DNA of 64,000 bases from an uncultured Capnocytophaga sp. (GTDB taxonomy: Bacteria; Bacteroidota; Bacteroidia; Flavobacteriales; Flavobacteriaceae): positions 1 through 64,000 of the forward strand of contig NZ_CALGWU010000040.1 of the NCBI RefSeq assembly GCF_937936315.1. Reading direction: 5' to 3'. The notes under the pieces are model-generated. The model had not been told where the DNA came from, did not search any database, and saw nothing but the letters and a program-made list of their open reading frames with translations. Of the stretch, positions 17,835 to 26,431 are shown piece after piece (the first letter of the stretch is position 1; every line of letters begins with the position of its first letter). The position numbers and the translations under genes are program-made.

Positions 17835-20366
17835 TTAGAATTGTTGTCCAAAAATGAAATGAGTTTGCCAACCACTGCGGTTTGTACTATTGGCAGGATT
17901 ATCAAATCCATAACCAAAATCAATACCTAACATACCAAATTGTGGCATAAAGAGTCTCAACCCTAAACCTGCTGAACGCTTGAGTTGGAAAGGATTGAAG
18001 TTTGACAATCCATCGTGTACATTTCCTCCTTCGGCGAATGCCAAAGCATAGATAGAAGCCATAGGTTTGAGTGTGATAGGGTAACGCAACTCTAATGAGA
18101 ATTTGTTGAATACAGTTTCTCCACTATCTGAAGAAAGTCCGTAGTTCTCATAACCGCGCATTTGTATGTTTTCACGACCATCCATACTATAGTAGCCTAA
18201 ACCATCGCCTCCCATAAAGAAACGTTCGAAAGGTACTATACCACGATTGTTGTTATAAGCTCCGAGATAACCAAAGTCGGCTCCAAATTTCAATACAAAC
18301 TTGCTGTACAAATTAGTATACCAAGCCGAAGTGAATTTGAATTTATAGAATTCTAACCAGCGGAAGCGTTCTTGGTCTATAGAAGCTATTTTGTCGCTAT
18401 CGTTATTCGCAATAGCTTGTGTACGATCCTCTAACAACTTAGCGTAATTCACTCCATTAAACAAAGAATAAGGAGGGGTAACCTTTGCGCTGATAGTAAA
18501 GCTACTACCCGTCATTGGATAGATAGGGTTAGGTCCGCTAGAATTACGTGATAGAGCAATAGTATAAGCAAAAGAGTTAGAGGAACCATCTTTGAAAGTA
18601 AAGAGTCCTAAGTTAGGGTAATCTTTCAAATCGTAGTGTTTATAGGTGAGTGTGTGAGCTATTTGGAAATAGTCGTCTGGAACTCTAAGACGTTTTGCTA
18701 ATCCTAAGCTAAACTCAGTGATATATACACGACGGCTTTTATCTACATCATAACTTCTATAGCTATAACCAAATTGTTCAGTACGGCTAAATGATACTGA
18801 GAACTGCACTGGTTGTTTACCTCCCATCCAAGGTTCGGCAAATGAGAATCCATAAGTGCGATAGTATCTACTCACTTGCAAGCTGAGTGATAAACTTTGT
18901 CCGTCACCCATAGGTACAGGACGATAAGCTTTTCTATTGAATATATTTTTGATGGAGAAGTTGTTGAACGATAGAGCTACCGTTCCAATAAAAGAACCTC
19001 CTCCATAACCACCTTGTAATTGTACCTGACTTGAACCTGTTTCGGTAAGGTTATACTCTATATCTACTGTTCCTGCATTAGGATCGGCATTTTTGAAATC
19101 AGGATTGATATTTTGAGCATCAAATAGTTGTAATTGACCTAATTCACGCACAGTACGCACTACGGCATCTTTGCTATATAGGTAACCAGGGCGTGTACGC
19201 AATTCACGATAAATCACATAGTCGTTTGTTTTTTCGTTACCTTTTACTGTTATTTTATTGAAATAAGCAGGTTTCCCTTCTACAATGCGTATTTCAAAAT
19301 TGATAGTATCGTTTACCACTGAAGTTTCTACAGGGTGTACTTGAGAGAAAAGGTAACCACTATTTTGGTATAAGTTGGTAATATCTTCAGCATCGGGTTT
19401 GGTATTATCCTGCACACGTTTTTTGAGTAACACTCCGTTATACACATCTCCTTTTTTGATACCTAAAATTTGATTGAGTACGCGGTCGTTGTAGACTGAG
19501 TTCCCCAAAAAGCGGATATCACCGAAATAATAACGTTTGCCCTCTTCTACTGCAATATTTAAACTTACATTACCATCTTTTTCTTTGATGAGAGAATCGC
19601 TTACTACACGAGCGTCGCGGTAACCTTTTTCTTTATAGAAATCAATCAGATTTGTAAGATCTTCCTCATAGTTCTTTTTCACATACTTAGAACGTTTCCA
19701 AAAGCGGCCAAACTGTATTTGTTTGGTTTTTTTGAGTTTTTTACGCAACTTAGCTGAAGTGAACTGCTGATTGCCCTCAAAAACGATTTTATCTACTTTT
19801 ACTTTACTACCTTTATCAATATGGATAAGCATATCCACTCCGTTCGCATCAGTAGTATCTACCTTAGTATCAATAGTTACTTTAGTATTTAGGTAACCAT
19901 CTTTTCGATATTTATTGGTGATATAGTTTCTAGTATTAGCAATCAAACTTTCATTTACTTTAGCACCTTTTTTAATATCTGCATCTTTGAGGAGAGTTTC
20001 ACCTTTTTTCTGTCCAATACCTGATACTTTTACATTTACAAGAGAAGGAGTTTCTTTAATAGCTAATTCTAAAAATACTGTATCGCCCTCTACCCTTTTG
20101 ATATAGATATTGATATCGCTAAACAACTTATAACTCCATAATTTATGGATAATTGCACTGAACTTCTCACTAGGGATTTCAATTACATCTCCAACCTTCA
20201 AACCAGAAGTAGTGAGGATTGTTTGTTCGTTATAACGCTTGGCACCAGTAACTTCAATGCCACCTATGGTGTATTTTTTTCCTTGTCCTAATGATATTCT
20301 TTCTTCTTGTGCATTCACAAGGCTTACCAAAGCCAAAAAGGCGAGTAATATAATTTTTTTCAGCAT
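17835..20366 (-). CDS. bamA: Outer membrane protein assembly factor BamA
   Basis: The protein has 843 residues. A signal peptide (MLKKIILLAFLALVSLVNAQ) precedes five POTRA domains (about residues 30-440; for example YTIGGIEVTGAKRYNEQTIL and AYFNKITVKGNEKTNDYVI) and the Omp85 barrel. Barrel marks include GGYGGGSFIGTVALSF, FSFAEPWMGGKQPVQFSVSF and RSAGLGLRLFMPQFGMLGID. BamA folds and inserts outer membrane proteins. The ATG at 20366 follows the uppS stop by 4 bp; the upstream in-frame ATG (20435) lies within uppS and is not needed. Confidence 0.96.
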   Translation of the reverse strand: MLKKIILLAFLALVSLVNAQEERISLGQGKKYTIGGIEVTGAKRYNEQTILTTSGLKVGDVIEIPSEKFSAIIHKLWSYKLFSDINIYIKRVEGDTVFLELAIKETPSLVNVKVSGIGQKKGETLLKDADIKKGAKVNESLIANTRNYITNKYRKDGYLNTKVTIDTKVDTTDANGVDMLIHIDKGSKVKVDKIVFEGNQQFTSAKLRKKLKKTKQIQFGRFWKRSKYVKKNYEEDLTNLIDFYKEKGYRDARVVSDSLIKEKDGNVSLNIAVEEGKRYYFGDIRFLGNSVYNDRVLNQILGIKKGDVYNGVLLKKRVQDNTKPDAEDITNLYQNSGYLFSQVHPVETSVVNDTINFEIRIVEGKPAYFNKITVKGNEKTNDYVIYRELRTRPGYLYSKDAVVRTVRELGQLQLFDAQNINPDFKNADPNAGTVDIEYNLTETGSSQVQLQGGYGGGSFIGTVALSFNNFSIKNIFNRKAYRPVPMGDGQSLSLSLQVSRYYRTYGFSFAEPWMGGKQPVQFSVSFSRTEQFGYSYRSYDVDKSRRVYITEFSLGLAKRLRVPDDYFQIAHTLTYKHYDLKDYPNLGLFTFKDGSSNSFAYTIALSRNSSGPNPIYPMTGSSFTISAKVTPPYSLFNGVNYAKLLEDRTQAIANNDSDKIASIDQERFRWLEFYKFKFTSAWYTNLYSKFVLKFGADFGYLGAYNNNRGIVPFERFFMGGDGLGYYSMDGRENIQMRGYENYGLSSDSGETVFNKFSLELRYPITLKPMASIYALAFAEGGNVHDGLSNFNPFQLKRSAGLGLRLFMPQFGMLGIDFGYGFDNPANSTNRSGWQTHFIFGQQF

Positions 20367-20370
20367 AGTT

Positions 20371-21093
20371 TTACGTAAGTTGTTCGCTTGTTTTTCCAAA
20401 TCGTCTTTCTCTATTTTGATAATTGAGGAGTGCATCCTCTAAATGTTTTTTTGTAAAATCTGGCCATAGTACCTCAGCAAAATAGAGTTCGGCATAGGCT
20501 ATTTGCCATAACAAAAAGTTACTAATACGATATTCTCCACTAGTGCGGATGAGCAAATCTACATCGGGCAAATTATTAGTGTACAAATGTTGTTGTAGTG
20601 TTTGCTCGGTGATAGCATCGGCAGTTAATTCGCCGTCTTTTACCTTAGTAGCAATCTGTTTTACAGCGGTGAGCAATTCCTCTCTCGACCCATAACTAAG
20701 GGCTAAAGTGAGGGTAACTCCAGTGTTGTGTTTTAGTTTATCAATAGTAGCTAGCAGTGTTTCACGAGCTTTGGGTGGAAAGCGGCCTAAATTGCCTATA
20801 ATATTCAATTTTACATTGTTTTTCAGCAAACTATCCCCCTCTTTTTTTAAGAACTTCACTAATAATTCCATCAAGGCTTTTACTTCTAAAGCAGGACGGT
20901 TCCAGTTTTCAGTAGAAAAGGCATACAAGGTGAGATACGGAATTTGATGTTCTACACAATATTCGACTACCTGCCTTACGGTTTGTACACCTTTTTCATG
21001 ACCAAAAGCTCTGAGCAAACCTTGTTTTTTTGCCCAGCGCCCATTGCCATCCATTATAATAGCCAAGTGTTTCGGGTATTTGGTTATTTCCAT
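20371..21093 (-). CDS. uppS: Isoprenyl (undecaprenyl) diphosphate synthase
   Basis: A cis-prenyltransferase of 240 residues that makes the C55 lipid carrier for peptidoglycan and surface polysaccharides. HLAIIMDGNGRWAKKQG carries the catalytic Asp and the diphosphate-binding loop. Further marks are GHEKGVQTVRQVVEYC, LYAFSTENWNRP and LLIRTSGEYRISNFLLWQ, plus a C-terminal tail rich in Arg. The ATG at 21093 gives a normal N-terminus. The start is 7 bp past the stop of the DUF6089 gene, so DUF6089, uppS, bamA and skp probably form one transcript. Confidence 0.95.
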   Translation of the reverse strand: MEITKYPKHLAIIMDGNGRWAKKQGLLRAFGHEKGVQTVRQVVEYCVEHQIPYLTLYAFSTENWNRPALEVKALMELLVKFLKKEGDSLLKNNVKLNIIGNLGRFPPKARETLLATIDKLKHNTGVTLTLALSYGSREELLTAVKQIATKVKDGELTADAITEQTLQQHLYTNNLPDVDLLIRTSGEYRISNFLLWQIAYAELYFAEVLWPDFTKKHLEDALLNYQNRERRFGKTSEQLT

Positions 21094-21100
21094 TGAATTA

Positions 21101-21802
21101 TTATTTTCTACAGTAACAAGGCCATTCTCCAAAAGTATAGGTAAGGGACAGTCCTGAAAGGGTGTACCAATCATAACTTCTACCTATATTTCCAAACACG
21201 AAGGGGCGGTTTTTAGGAGCCGTACCATCTAAATTATTTGTAAAGGTAAAGTGAAACATCACTTCAGCTGCTAATACTAATCGATTTGTAATCTTAGTTT
21301 TCACACCAAAAGCTACTGGGATTGCAAAGTCGAAATCTCGTCGAGAAGTATCAATAGCTTCTGCAGGTGTAGGGTAAGCAGGGTCAAAATACAAATCATC
21401 ATGCCAAAATCCTGTAATACCTCCAAAAATATAAGGAGTAATAGGGCGATCGAGCAAATTTTTGATTTTGTAATTAAAAAAATGCCATTCAACTCCTACA
21501 GTCATATCGGTAACATCGGTATGAAAAGAGAATTGACGATTGCGTTTTCCTGGTATATCCGATTGGGCATCGTTACCACTAAGAGCAGTTTTAGTTATCT
21601 GCACGCGAGCAGACATACGTTCATGGAAGTTCCATTTAAACAGTCCTCCAAAAGCAAATTCATTAGGGTACACATAGTGAGTACGACCAATATCAGCAAT
21701 GGGGTTACTTCCTCCTAGGAAGCCCCCTAATTCATATTGCTGAGCTGAGGCGAATTGCGCCATCAATAATACTATGAGTACGATGTGTATTTTTTTGTAC
21801 AT
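21101..21802 (-). CDS. DUF6089 family outer membrane beta-barrel protein
   Basis: The protein has 233 residues with a signal peptide (MYKKIHIVLIVLLMAQFASA). YELGGFLGGSNPIADIGRTHYVYP at the mature N-terminus and YIFGGITGFWHDD are family-typical. Alternating beta strands indicate a small outer membrane barrel. In Bacteroidota DUF6089 genes commonly precede uppS-bamA, as here. The biochemical role is unknown; participation in envelope assembly is inferred from that conserved context. It is the likely first gene of the cluster. Confidence 0.82.
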   Translation of the reverse strand: MYKKIHIVLIVLLMAQFASAQQYELGGFLGGSNPIADIGRTHYVYPNEFAFGGLFKWNFHERMSARVQITKTALSGNDAQSDIPGKRNRQFSFHTDVTDMTVGVEWHFFNYKIKNLLDRPITPYIFGGITGFWHDDLYFDPAYPTPAEAIDTSRRDFDFAIPVAFGVKTKITNRLVLAAEVMFHFTFTNNLDGTAPKNRPFVFGNIGRSYDWYTLSGLSLTYTFGEWPCYCRK

Positions 21803-22097
21803 ATATACTATTCTATGCAAGGCGCAAATATAAGTGTTTTATATGACATAACACTCATTATTTGCCATTTTTTATTTTATTTAACACTTTTATTTTTTCA
21901 GAAAAAACACCTATATGATTGATTAAAAAAAACATACGCTATAAACTACTCTTTTTATAAAAAAAACACGTTATAAAAAAACTCTACCAAGATTGTGCCA
22001 AAACAGCAAGATTGACATATAAAAATAACTTTGCCAAAGGTCATAGCGTTATAAGCAATAGCTTTGGCAAAGTTTTATTAGTTATTAATAATTTATT
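21803..22097. other. Gene-free stretch between DUF6089 and lpdA
   Basis: 295 bases of very AT-rich DNA. It holds the lpdA terminator hairpin (22028-22073) and presumably the promoter of the DUF6089-uppS-bamA-skp transcript. No well-matched -33/-7 pair stands out, and no ORF is supportable. Confidence 0.6.
22028..22073 (-). terminator. Terminator after lpdA
   Basis: A 12-bp stem (ACTTTGCCAAAG at 22028-22039, complement at 22062-22073) with a 22-base loop, 25 bases past the lpdA stop. On the minus strand the tail is TTATTTTTA. Same arm core as the hairpins at 14359, 30043 and 44554. Confidence 0.75.
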
Positions 22098-23504
22098 TTA
22101 TGCGTGAATAGCACGATTTTCAGTAGCTGCTAAGGCGGCTTCTTTTACAGCTTCGGTAAAAGTAGGATGTGCATGACAAATGCGAGCAATATCCTCAGCG
22201 CTAGCATGAAACTCCATAGCTGTAACAGCTTCAGCTATCATATCGGCTGCACGAGCTCCAATGATATGCACTCCTAACACTTGGTCAGTTTGAGTATCAG
22301 CTAAAATTTTGACAAAACCATCGGTATCCATACTGGCACGAGCACGCCCCAAAGCACGAAAAGCAAACTGACCTACTTTATAAGTAACTCCATCGGCTTT
22401 GAGCTGTTCTTCAGATTTTCCTACTGAGGCAACTTCAGGCCACGTATAAACCACCCCTGGTATGAGATTATAGTCGATATGAGGTTTTTGTCCGGCGAGT
22501 TGTTCCACTACCAATACCCCCTCTTCTTCAGCTTTATGAGCGAGCATAGCCCCTCGTACCACATCGCCTATAGCATAGATATTAGGCACATTAGTTTGCA
22601 AGTGATCGTTTACTACTACCCTACCCCGTTCGTCTTTTTGTACGCCAGCAGCTTCAAGATTAAGCCCACGAGTATAAGGAAGACGACCGACGGCTACCAA
22701 GCAGTAATCACCTTCTAAACTAATAGTTTCCCCTTTAGGAGAGATTGCTTTTACAGTTACTATATTACCGTCGCGAGTAACTTCGGTTACTTTATGGCTT
22801 GTATAGATGTTAAAACCTTGTTTTTTAAGCACTTTAGTGAGTTCACGCCCTAAACCTCTATCCATTGTAGGGATAATACTATCGGTGTATTCGACTACTG
22901 ATACTTTAGCCCCAAGGCGGCTGTACACTTGTCCTAATTCCAAACCTATCACCCCACCCCCTATTACGATAAGGTGTTTAGGTACTTCTTTAAGTTTGAG
23001 AGCTTCGGTAGAGGTAATCACACGTTCTTTATCAAGTTTGATAAAAGGCAAAGTTGCGGGTTTAGAGCCTGTAGCGATAATAGCATATTTTGTTGTTATA
23101 GTTTCGGAAGTTCCATCTGAAGCTGTTATTTTTAGTTCAGTAGGTGATTCAAAACTACCAACTCCTGTAAAAACATCAACTTTATTTTTTTCCATCAAAA
23201 ATTTCACTCCTGCGCAGGTCTGTTCTACTACAGTTGCCTTGCGAGCTATCATTTTCTCTAAGCTAAATTTTACCTCTCCAGCAATTTCGATACCGTGAGC
23301 CTCAAGATGTTGTGTTACTTCCTCGTAATGATGAGAGGAATCGAGTAGGGCTTTAGATGGAATACAACCTACATTGAGGCAAGTACCTCCCAAAGTATTG
23401 TACTTTTCTATAAGGGCAGTTTTGAAGCCCAATTGTCCAGCGCGAATAGCAGCCACATAGCCTCCTGGACCTGAACCAATAATTACAATGTCGTACATTT
23501 TCAT
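22098..23504 (-). CDS. lpdA: Dihydrolipoyl dehydrogenase (E3)
   Basis: A flavoprotein of 468 residues that reoxidises dihydrolipoamide in 2-oxoacid dehydrogenase complexes. FAD-binding is shown by YDIVIIGSGPGGYVAAIRAG, the redox disulfide by GGTCLNVGCIPSKALLDSS, NAD-binding by LIVIGGGVIGLELGQVYSRL, and the second FAD motif by IYAIGDVVRG. The C-terminal dimerisation domain carries CHAHPTFTEAVKEAAL with the active-site His-Glu pair. All key residues are present. No E1 or E2 genes are adjacent. Either ATG 23504 or 23498 could be the start. Confidence 0.96.
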   Translation of the reverse strand: MKMYDIVIIGSGPGGYVAAIRAGQLGFKTALIEKYNTLGGTCLNVGCIPSKALLDSSHHYEEVTQHLEAHGIEIAGEVKFSLEKMIARKATVVEQTCAGVKFLMEKNKVDVFTGVGSFESPTELKITASDGTSETITTKYAIIATGSKPATLPFIKLDKERVITSTEALKLKEVPKHLIVIGGGVIGLELGQVYSRLGAKVSVVEYTDSIIPTMDRGLGRELTKVLKKQGFNIYTSHKVTEVTRDGNIVTVKAISPKGETISLEGDYCLVAVGRLPYTRGLNLEAAGVQKDERGRVVVNDHLQTNVPNIYAIGDVVRGAMLAHKAEEEGVLVVEQLAGQKPHIDYNLIPGVVYTWPEVASVGKSEEQLKADGVTYKVGQFAFRALGRARASMDTDGFVKILADTQTDQVLGVHIIGARAADMIAEAVTAMEFHASAEDIARICHAHPTFTEAVKEAALAATENRAIHA

Positions 23505-23535
23505 AATAGTTACTATTTAATTGTCAATCTGTTTT

Positions 23536-24780
23536 TTATAATTCTATTTGATATTGCAACACAAAAGTACCCAATCGAGTACTCACTTTTTTATCAGTAG
23601 TACTGAAAATAGGGCGGTTCTCATAAGCTAAAGAGAGTTTGCTTTTTTGTCCTTTGAAATAGGTATTTACCCCTACAGAATAAATATTCACATTGCTATT
23701 TAGGGCTTTATAGTTTGCAAAGCGCCAACTTGCATTAGGTTGCACACGGATATCAGAGTTTTCCCATTTGGGGAGCAGATATCCAAATTGCAAAAACAAA
23801 CTGCTACCTGTACCTACCGCAGGAGTATCATTACCTTTTCCATTAAGAGAAGTTCCCCCTCCAAAAATACTGTTGGCTCCTACAAATCTTATATAATCAT
23901 TTCCTAAATAGATATTATTGAAGCCCACATATGCTGTAATAGCATCATTGCGTTCGGAAATAGGGGTGTCTATAAAGAAATCAACAGCTAAATTGAAGTA
24001 ATCACGATAAGAAGTAGTTGTAGTATTGGTAAAAGTTCTCACTTTAGCTTGATATTCATATCCTAATCCTAGGTTCATAATATGTTTGTTTCCTATGTAA
24101 GTACCAGTACCTCCGCTGGTGGGGAGAAGACCACTTTCGTTGTCCCAAAATTCATATTTTAGGTAAGCCGAAGTAAAGGGTTGAGGATGCCCTTTGCTGT
24201 AATTGAGAGAAGATGGAGGTGTTGTTGAATTTTGTAAAGCGATAAAATAGTCGATTTTCCCTAACTGTCCTTTAGCATAAAGGCCTATTCTACGCCCCAT
24301 ATCATCGAGGTGATTGAGGGTGTTGAGGTAATAAACAGAAGGGTCGAGGGTGAGCATAGAAGCATTAGAAAATCCATTAGAATAACGTCCAGCTCCACGG
24401 AAAGTAGTTTTAGCTACTCCAATACTCAATTTTTCGCTAAAAGTATACTGACCTAACGCATCAAGCAGACGGAAATCACTACTTCTAAGAGAATTTTGAT
24501 TTAAGTTGTTGTTCCCCATCAAAATATAGAACAACCACTTCTTTTCTACTTGAGCATAAGTACCTAAACGATAACGACGTACTGAAAGATCGAAGACATT
24601 GTTCACAGCTTCTCCATTCACTGTCGTACTAGGATTAGTCTCTGTATAGCGTGCCCAAAACTGAGCACGTGCAATACCTTGAATGAAAGTATTGCCTTCA
24701 TCGTCAAAATTATGGCGTAACAATTGAGCAGAAGCAGGAATTGCTGTCCATAAAGCTACTAAAAACAGTATTTTTTTCAT
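23536..24780 (-). CDS. Outer membrane porin, phosphate-selective porin O/P-like
   Basis: The protein has 414 residues. A signal peptide (MKKILFLVALWTAIPASAQ) is followed by long amphipathic strands and Asn/Gly-rich loops (RYRLGTYAQVEKKWLFYILM, DMGRRIGLYAKGQLGKIDYF) and an aromatic/charged C-terminus (TFVLQYQIEL). The pattern fits a 16-stranded porin of the OprO/OprP-like family; substrate is unpredictable. It is separated from lpdA by 31 bp and could be its upstream operon partner. A TATCTTTG -7 box lies near 24818-24825. Confidence 0.75.
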   Translation of the reverse strand: MKKILFLVALWTAIPASAQLLRHNFDDEGNTFIQGIARAQFWARYTETNPSTTVNGEAVNNVFDLSVRRYRLGTYAQVEKKWLFYILMGNNNLNQNSLRSSDFRLLDALGQYTFSEKLSIGVAKTTFRGAGRYSNGFSNASMLTLDPSVYYLNTLNHLDDMGRRIGLYAKGQLGKIDYFIALQNSTTPPSSLNYSKGHPQPFTSAYLKYEFWDNESGLLPTSGGTGTYIGNKHIMNLGLGYEYQAKVRTFTNTTTTSYRDYFNLAVDFFIDTPISERNDAITAYVGFNNIYLGNDYIRFVGANSIFGGGTSLNGKGNDTPAVGTGSSLFLQFGYLLPKWENSDIRVQPNASWRFANYKALNSNVNIYSVGVNTYFKGQKSKLSLAYENRPIFSTTDKKVSTRLGTFVLQYQIEL

Positions 24781-24905
24781 TTTTGGTTGTATTCAATAAA
24801 AATTACTATAGACCCCGCAAAGATATAACTTTTTTCTTATTTATCACGTTCTATTTGCAATTATTTCTTATTTTTGCGCTCTAAATAGATTTTATCCTTC
24901 ATTAA

Positions 24906-25742
24906 ATGAATTATATAGAATACACTTTTACCATTGCCCCTATGGGGGTTGCTTCTGAAATATTAGTAGCTGAACTGGCTGAAGTAGGCTTTGAGAGCTT
25001 TGTAGATACTGAAACCGGTTTGCAGGCTTATATACAAGAACCTCTTTGGAATGCTGACATACTCTCTGACATACAGATACTTCGCAGTGAAGAGTTTCAA
25101 ATCACCTACACACATCAAACTATTGAACAAGTGAATTGGAATGAGGAATGGGAAAAACACTTCGAGCCTATCACTGTAGACAAGCAATGTACTGTGCGAG
25201 CCACTTTTCACCCTGAAGCCCATACCCCTTATGAGATTGTGATTGACCCCAAAATGAGTTTCGGCACTGGTCATCACGAAACTACTTATATGATGTTGCA
25301 ATTTCTTTTAAAGGAAGAACTCAAAGGCGAAAAAGTGCTTGATATGGGTTGTGGCACGAGCGTACTTGCTATTATGGCAGCCAAACGCGGTGCTACTGAG
25401 GTACTCGCCATTGATGTAGATGAATGGTGTGTAGAGAACTCCATAGAAAACGTAGAGCGCAATAGTTGTAAACACATAAAAGTACAGCTAGGAGATGCTT
25501 CTTCACTAGCTAATGAAAAAGACTTCGACCTTATTATTGCGAATATCAACCGCAATATTCTATTAAATGATATACCGCTCTATGTACCAGCTCTCAAAGC
25601 AGGAGGTACCCTCTTGCTCAGTGGTTTTTACAAGGAAGATATCCCGCTTATCCGTGAAAAAGCGGAAGTATACAGTTTGCAATACATCGAGCACTTAGAG
25701 CACAACAACTGGGTAGCAGTGAAATTCAAAAAACAAGCCTAA
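24906..25742 (+). CDS. prmA: Ribosomal protein L11 methyltransferase
   Basis: PrmA, 278 residues, trimethylates ribosomal protein L11. The N-terminal L11-recognition domain carries NWNEEWEKHFEPI, and the catalytic Rossmann domain follows from about residue 115. MSFGTGHHETTYMM, VLDMGCGTSVLAIMAAKRGA, AIDVDEWCVENSIEN and IIANINRNILL are all diagnostic. Its stop codon overlaps the next gene's ATG (TAATG), implying translational coupling. A TATTTTTG -7-like box at 24869-24876 may be its promoter. Confidence 0.95.
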   Translation: MNYIEYTFTIAPMGVASEILVAELAEVGFESFVDTETGLQAYIQEPLWNADILSDIQILRSEEFQITYTHQTIEQVNWNEEWEKHFEPITVDKQCTVRATFHPEAHTPYEIVIDPKMSFGTGHHETTYMMLQFLLKEELKGEKVLDMGCGTSVLAIMAAKRGATEVLAIDVDEWCVENSIENVERNSCKHIKVQLGDASSLANEKDFDLIIANINRNILLNDIPLYVPALKAGGTLLLSGFYKEDIPLIREKAEVYSLQYIEHLEHNNWVAVKFKKQA

Positions 25743-26428
25743 TGAGTACTTTTGCCGATAGAGTTATCAACTTCAACACACATTTGGCATACAACGATGC
25801 CCTGCCTAAGGGTTTTGATGTGCTCAATCCTTATATGGATAACCCTGAAACTATGGAGGTAATGCGTGCTTTTTATCACAAATTCTACAACGATAACCGC
25901 CAGCGGAAATTCATTATAGGTATCAATCCCAGTAGGCACGGAGCAGGGGTTACAGGGGTTCCTTTTACTGATACCAAGCGATTGGAAAGCGAGTGTGGTA
26001 TTGTGATGAAATCGGCACATACCCACGAAGTATCATCGGTTTTTATGTATGATATGATAAAAGCATACGGTGGCGTTACTAAGTTCTACAATGATTTTTA
26101 TATCAATTCACCTTTCCCTTTGGCTATTGTGCGAAAAGCTAAAGATGGCAAGTGGCTCAATGCTAATTATTACGATGATGAGGCGCTTTTTAAATCAGTA
26201 AAGGAGTATATGATAGAAACTTTAAAAAAACATATCGCCTTAGGTGTAGACACTCAGAAGGTATTCATTTTAGGCAAAAAGAACGCTACTTTCTTAGAAA
26301 AGTTGAATAAAGAGACTGCTTTATTTGGAGAAATGGTAGTATTGGAACACCCTCGCTTTATTCAGCAGTATAAATCAAAAGAGAAAGAGCTGTATATCGA
26401 TAAGTTTTTAACGAGTTTTGAAATATAG
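25742..26428 (+). CDS. SMUG2-type uracil-DNA glycosylase family protein
   Basis: A 228-residue protein of the uracil-DNA glycosylase superfamily, closest in my reading to the SMUG2 group. FIIGINPSRHGAGVTGVPFT is the motif 1 loop, and SAHTHEVSSVFMYDMIKAYG, FYINSPFPLAIVR and VFILGKKNATFLEKLN follow. HPRFIQQYK fits the second DNA-binding loop with its histidine. It would excise uracil or damaged pyrimidines from DNA. The gene is coupled to prmA by a one-base overlap and lies 3 bp before the oxidoreductase gene. Confidence 0.85.
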   Translation: MSTFADRVINFNTHLAYNDALPKGFDVLNPYMDNPETMEVMRAFYHKFYNDNRQRKFIIGINPSRHGAGVTGVPFTDTKRLESECGIVMKSAHTHEVSSVFMYDMIKAYGGVTKFYNDFYINSPFPLAIVRKAKDGKWLNANYYDDEALFKSVKEYMIETLKKHIALGVDTQKVFILGKKNATFLEKLNKETALFGEMVVLEHPRFIQQYKSKEKELYIDKFLTSFEI

Positions 26429-26431
26429 ACA

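Noticed and set aside
21101..21174. An upstream start for uppS at 21174
   Set aside because: The extra 27 residues overlap the DUF6089 C-terminus and do not match the family N-terminus.
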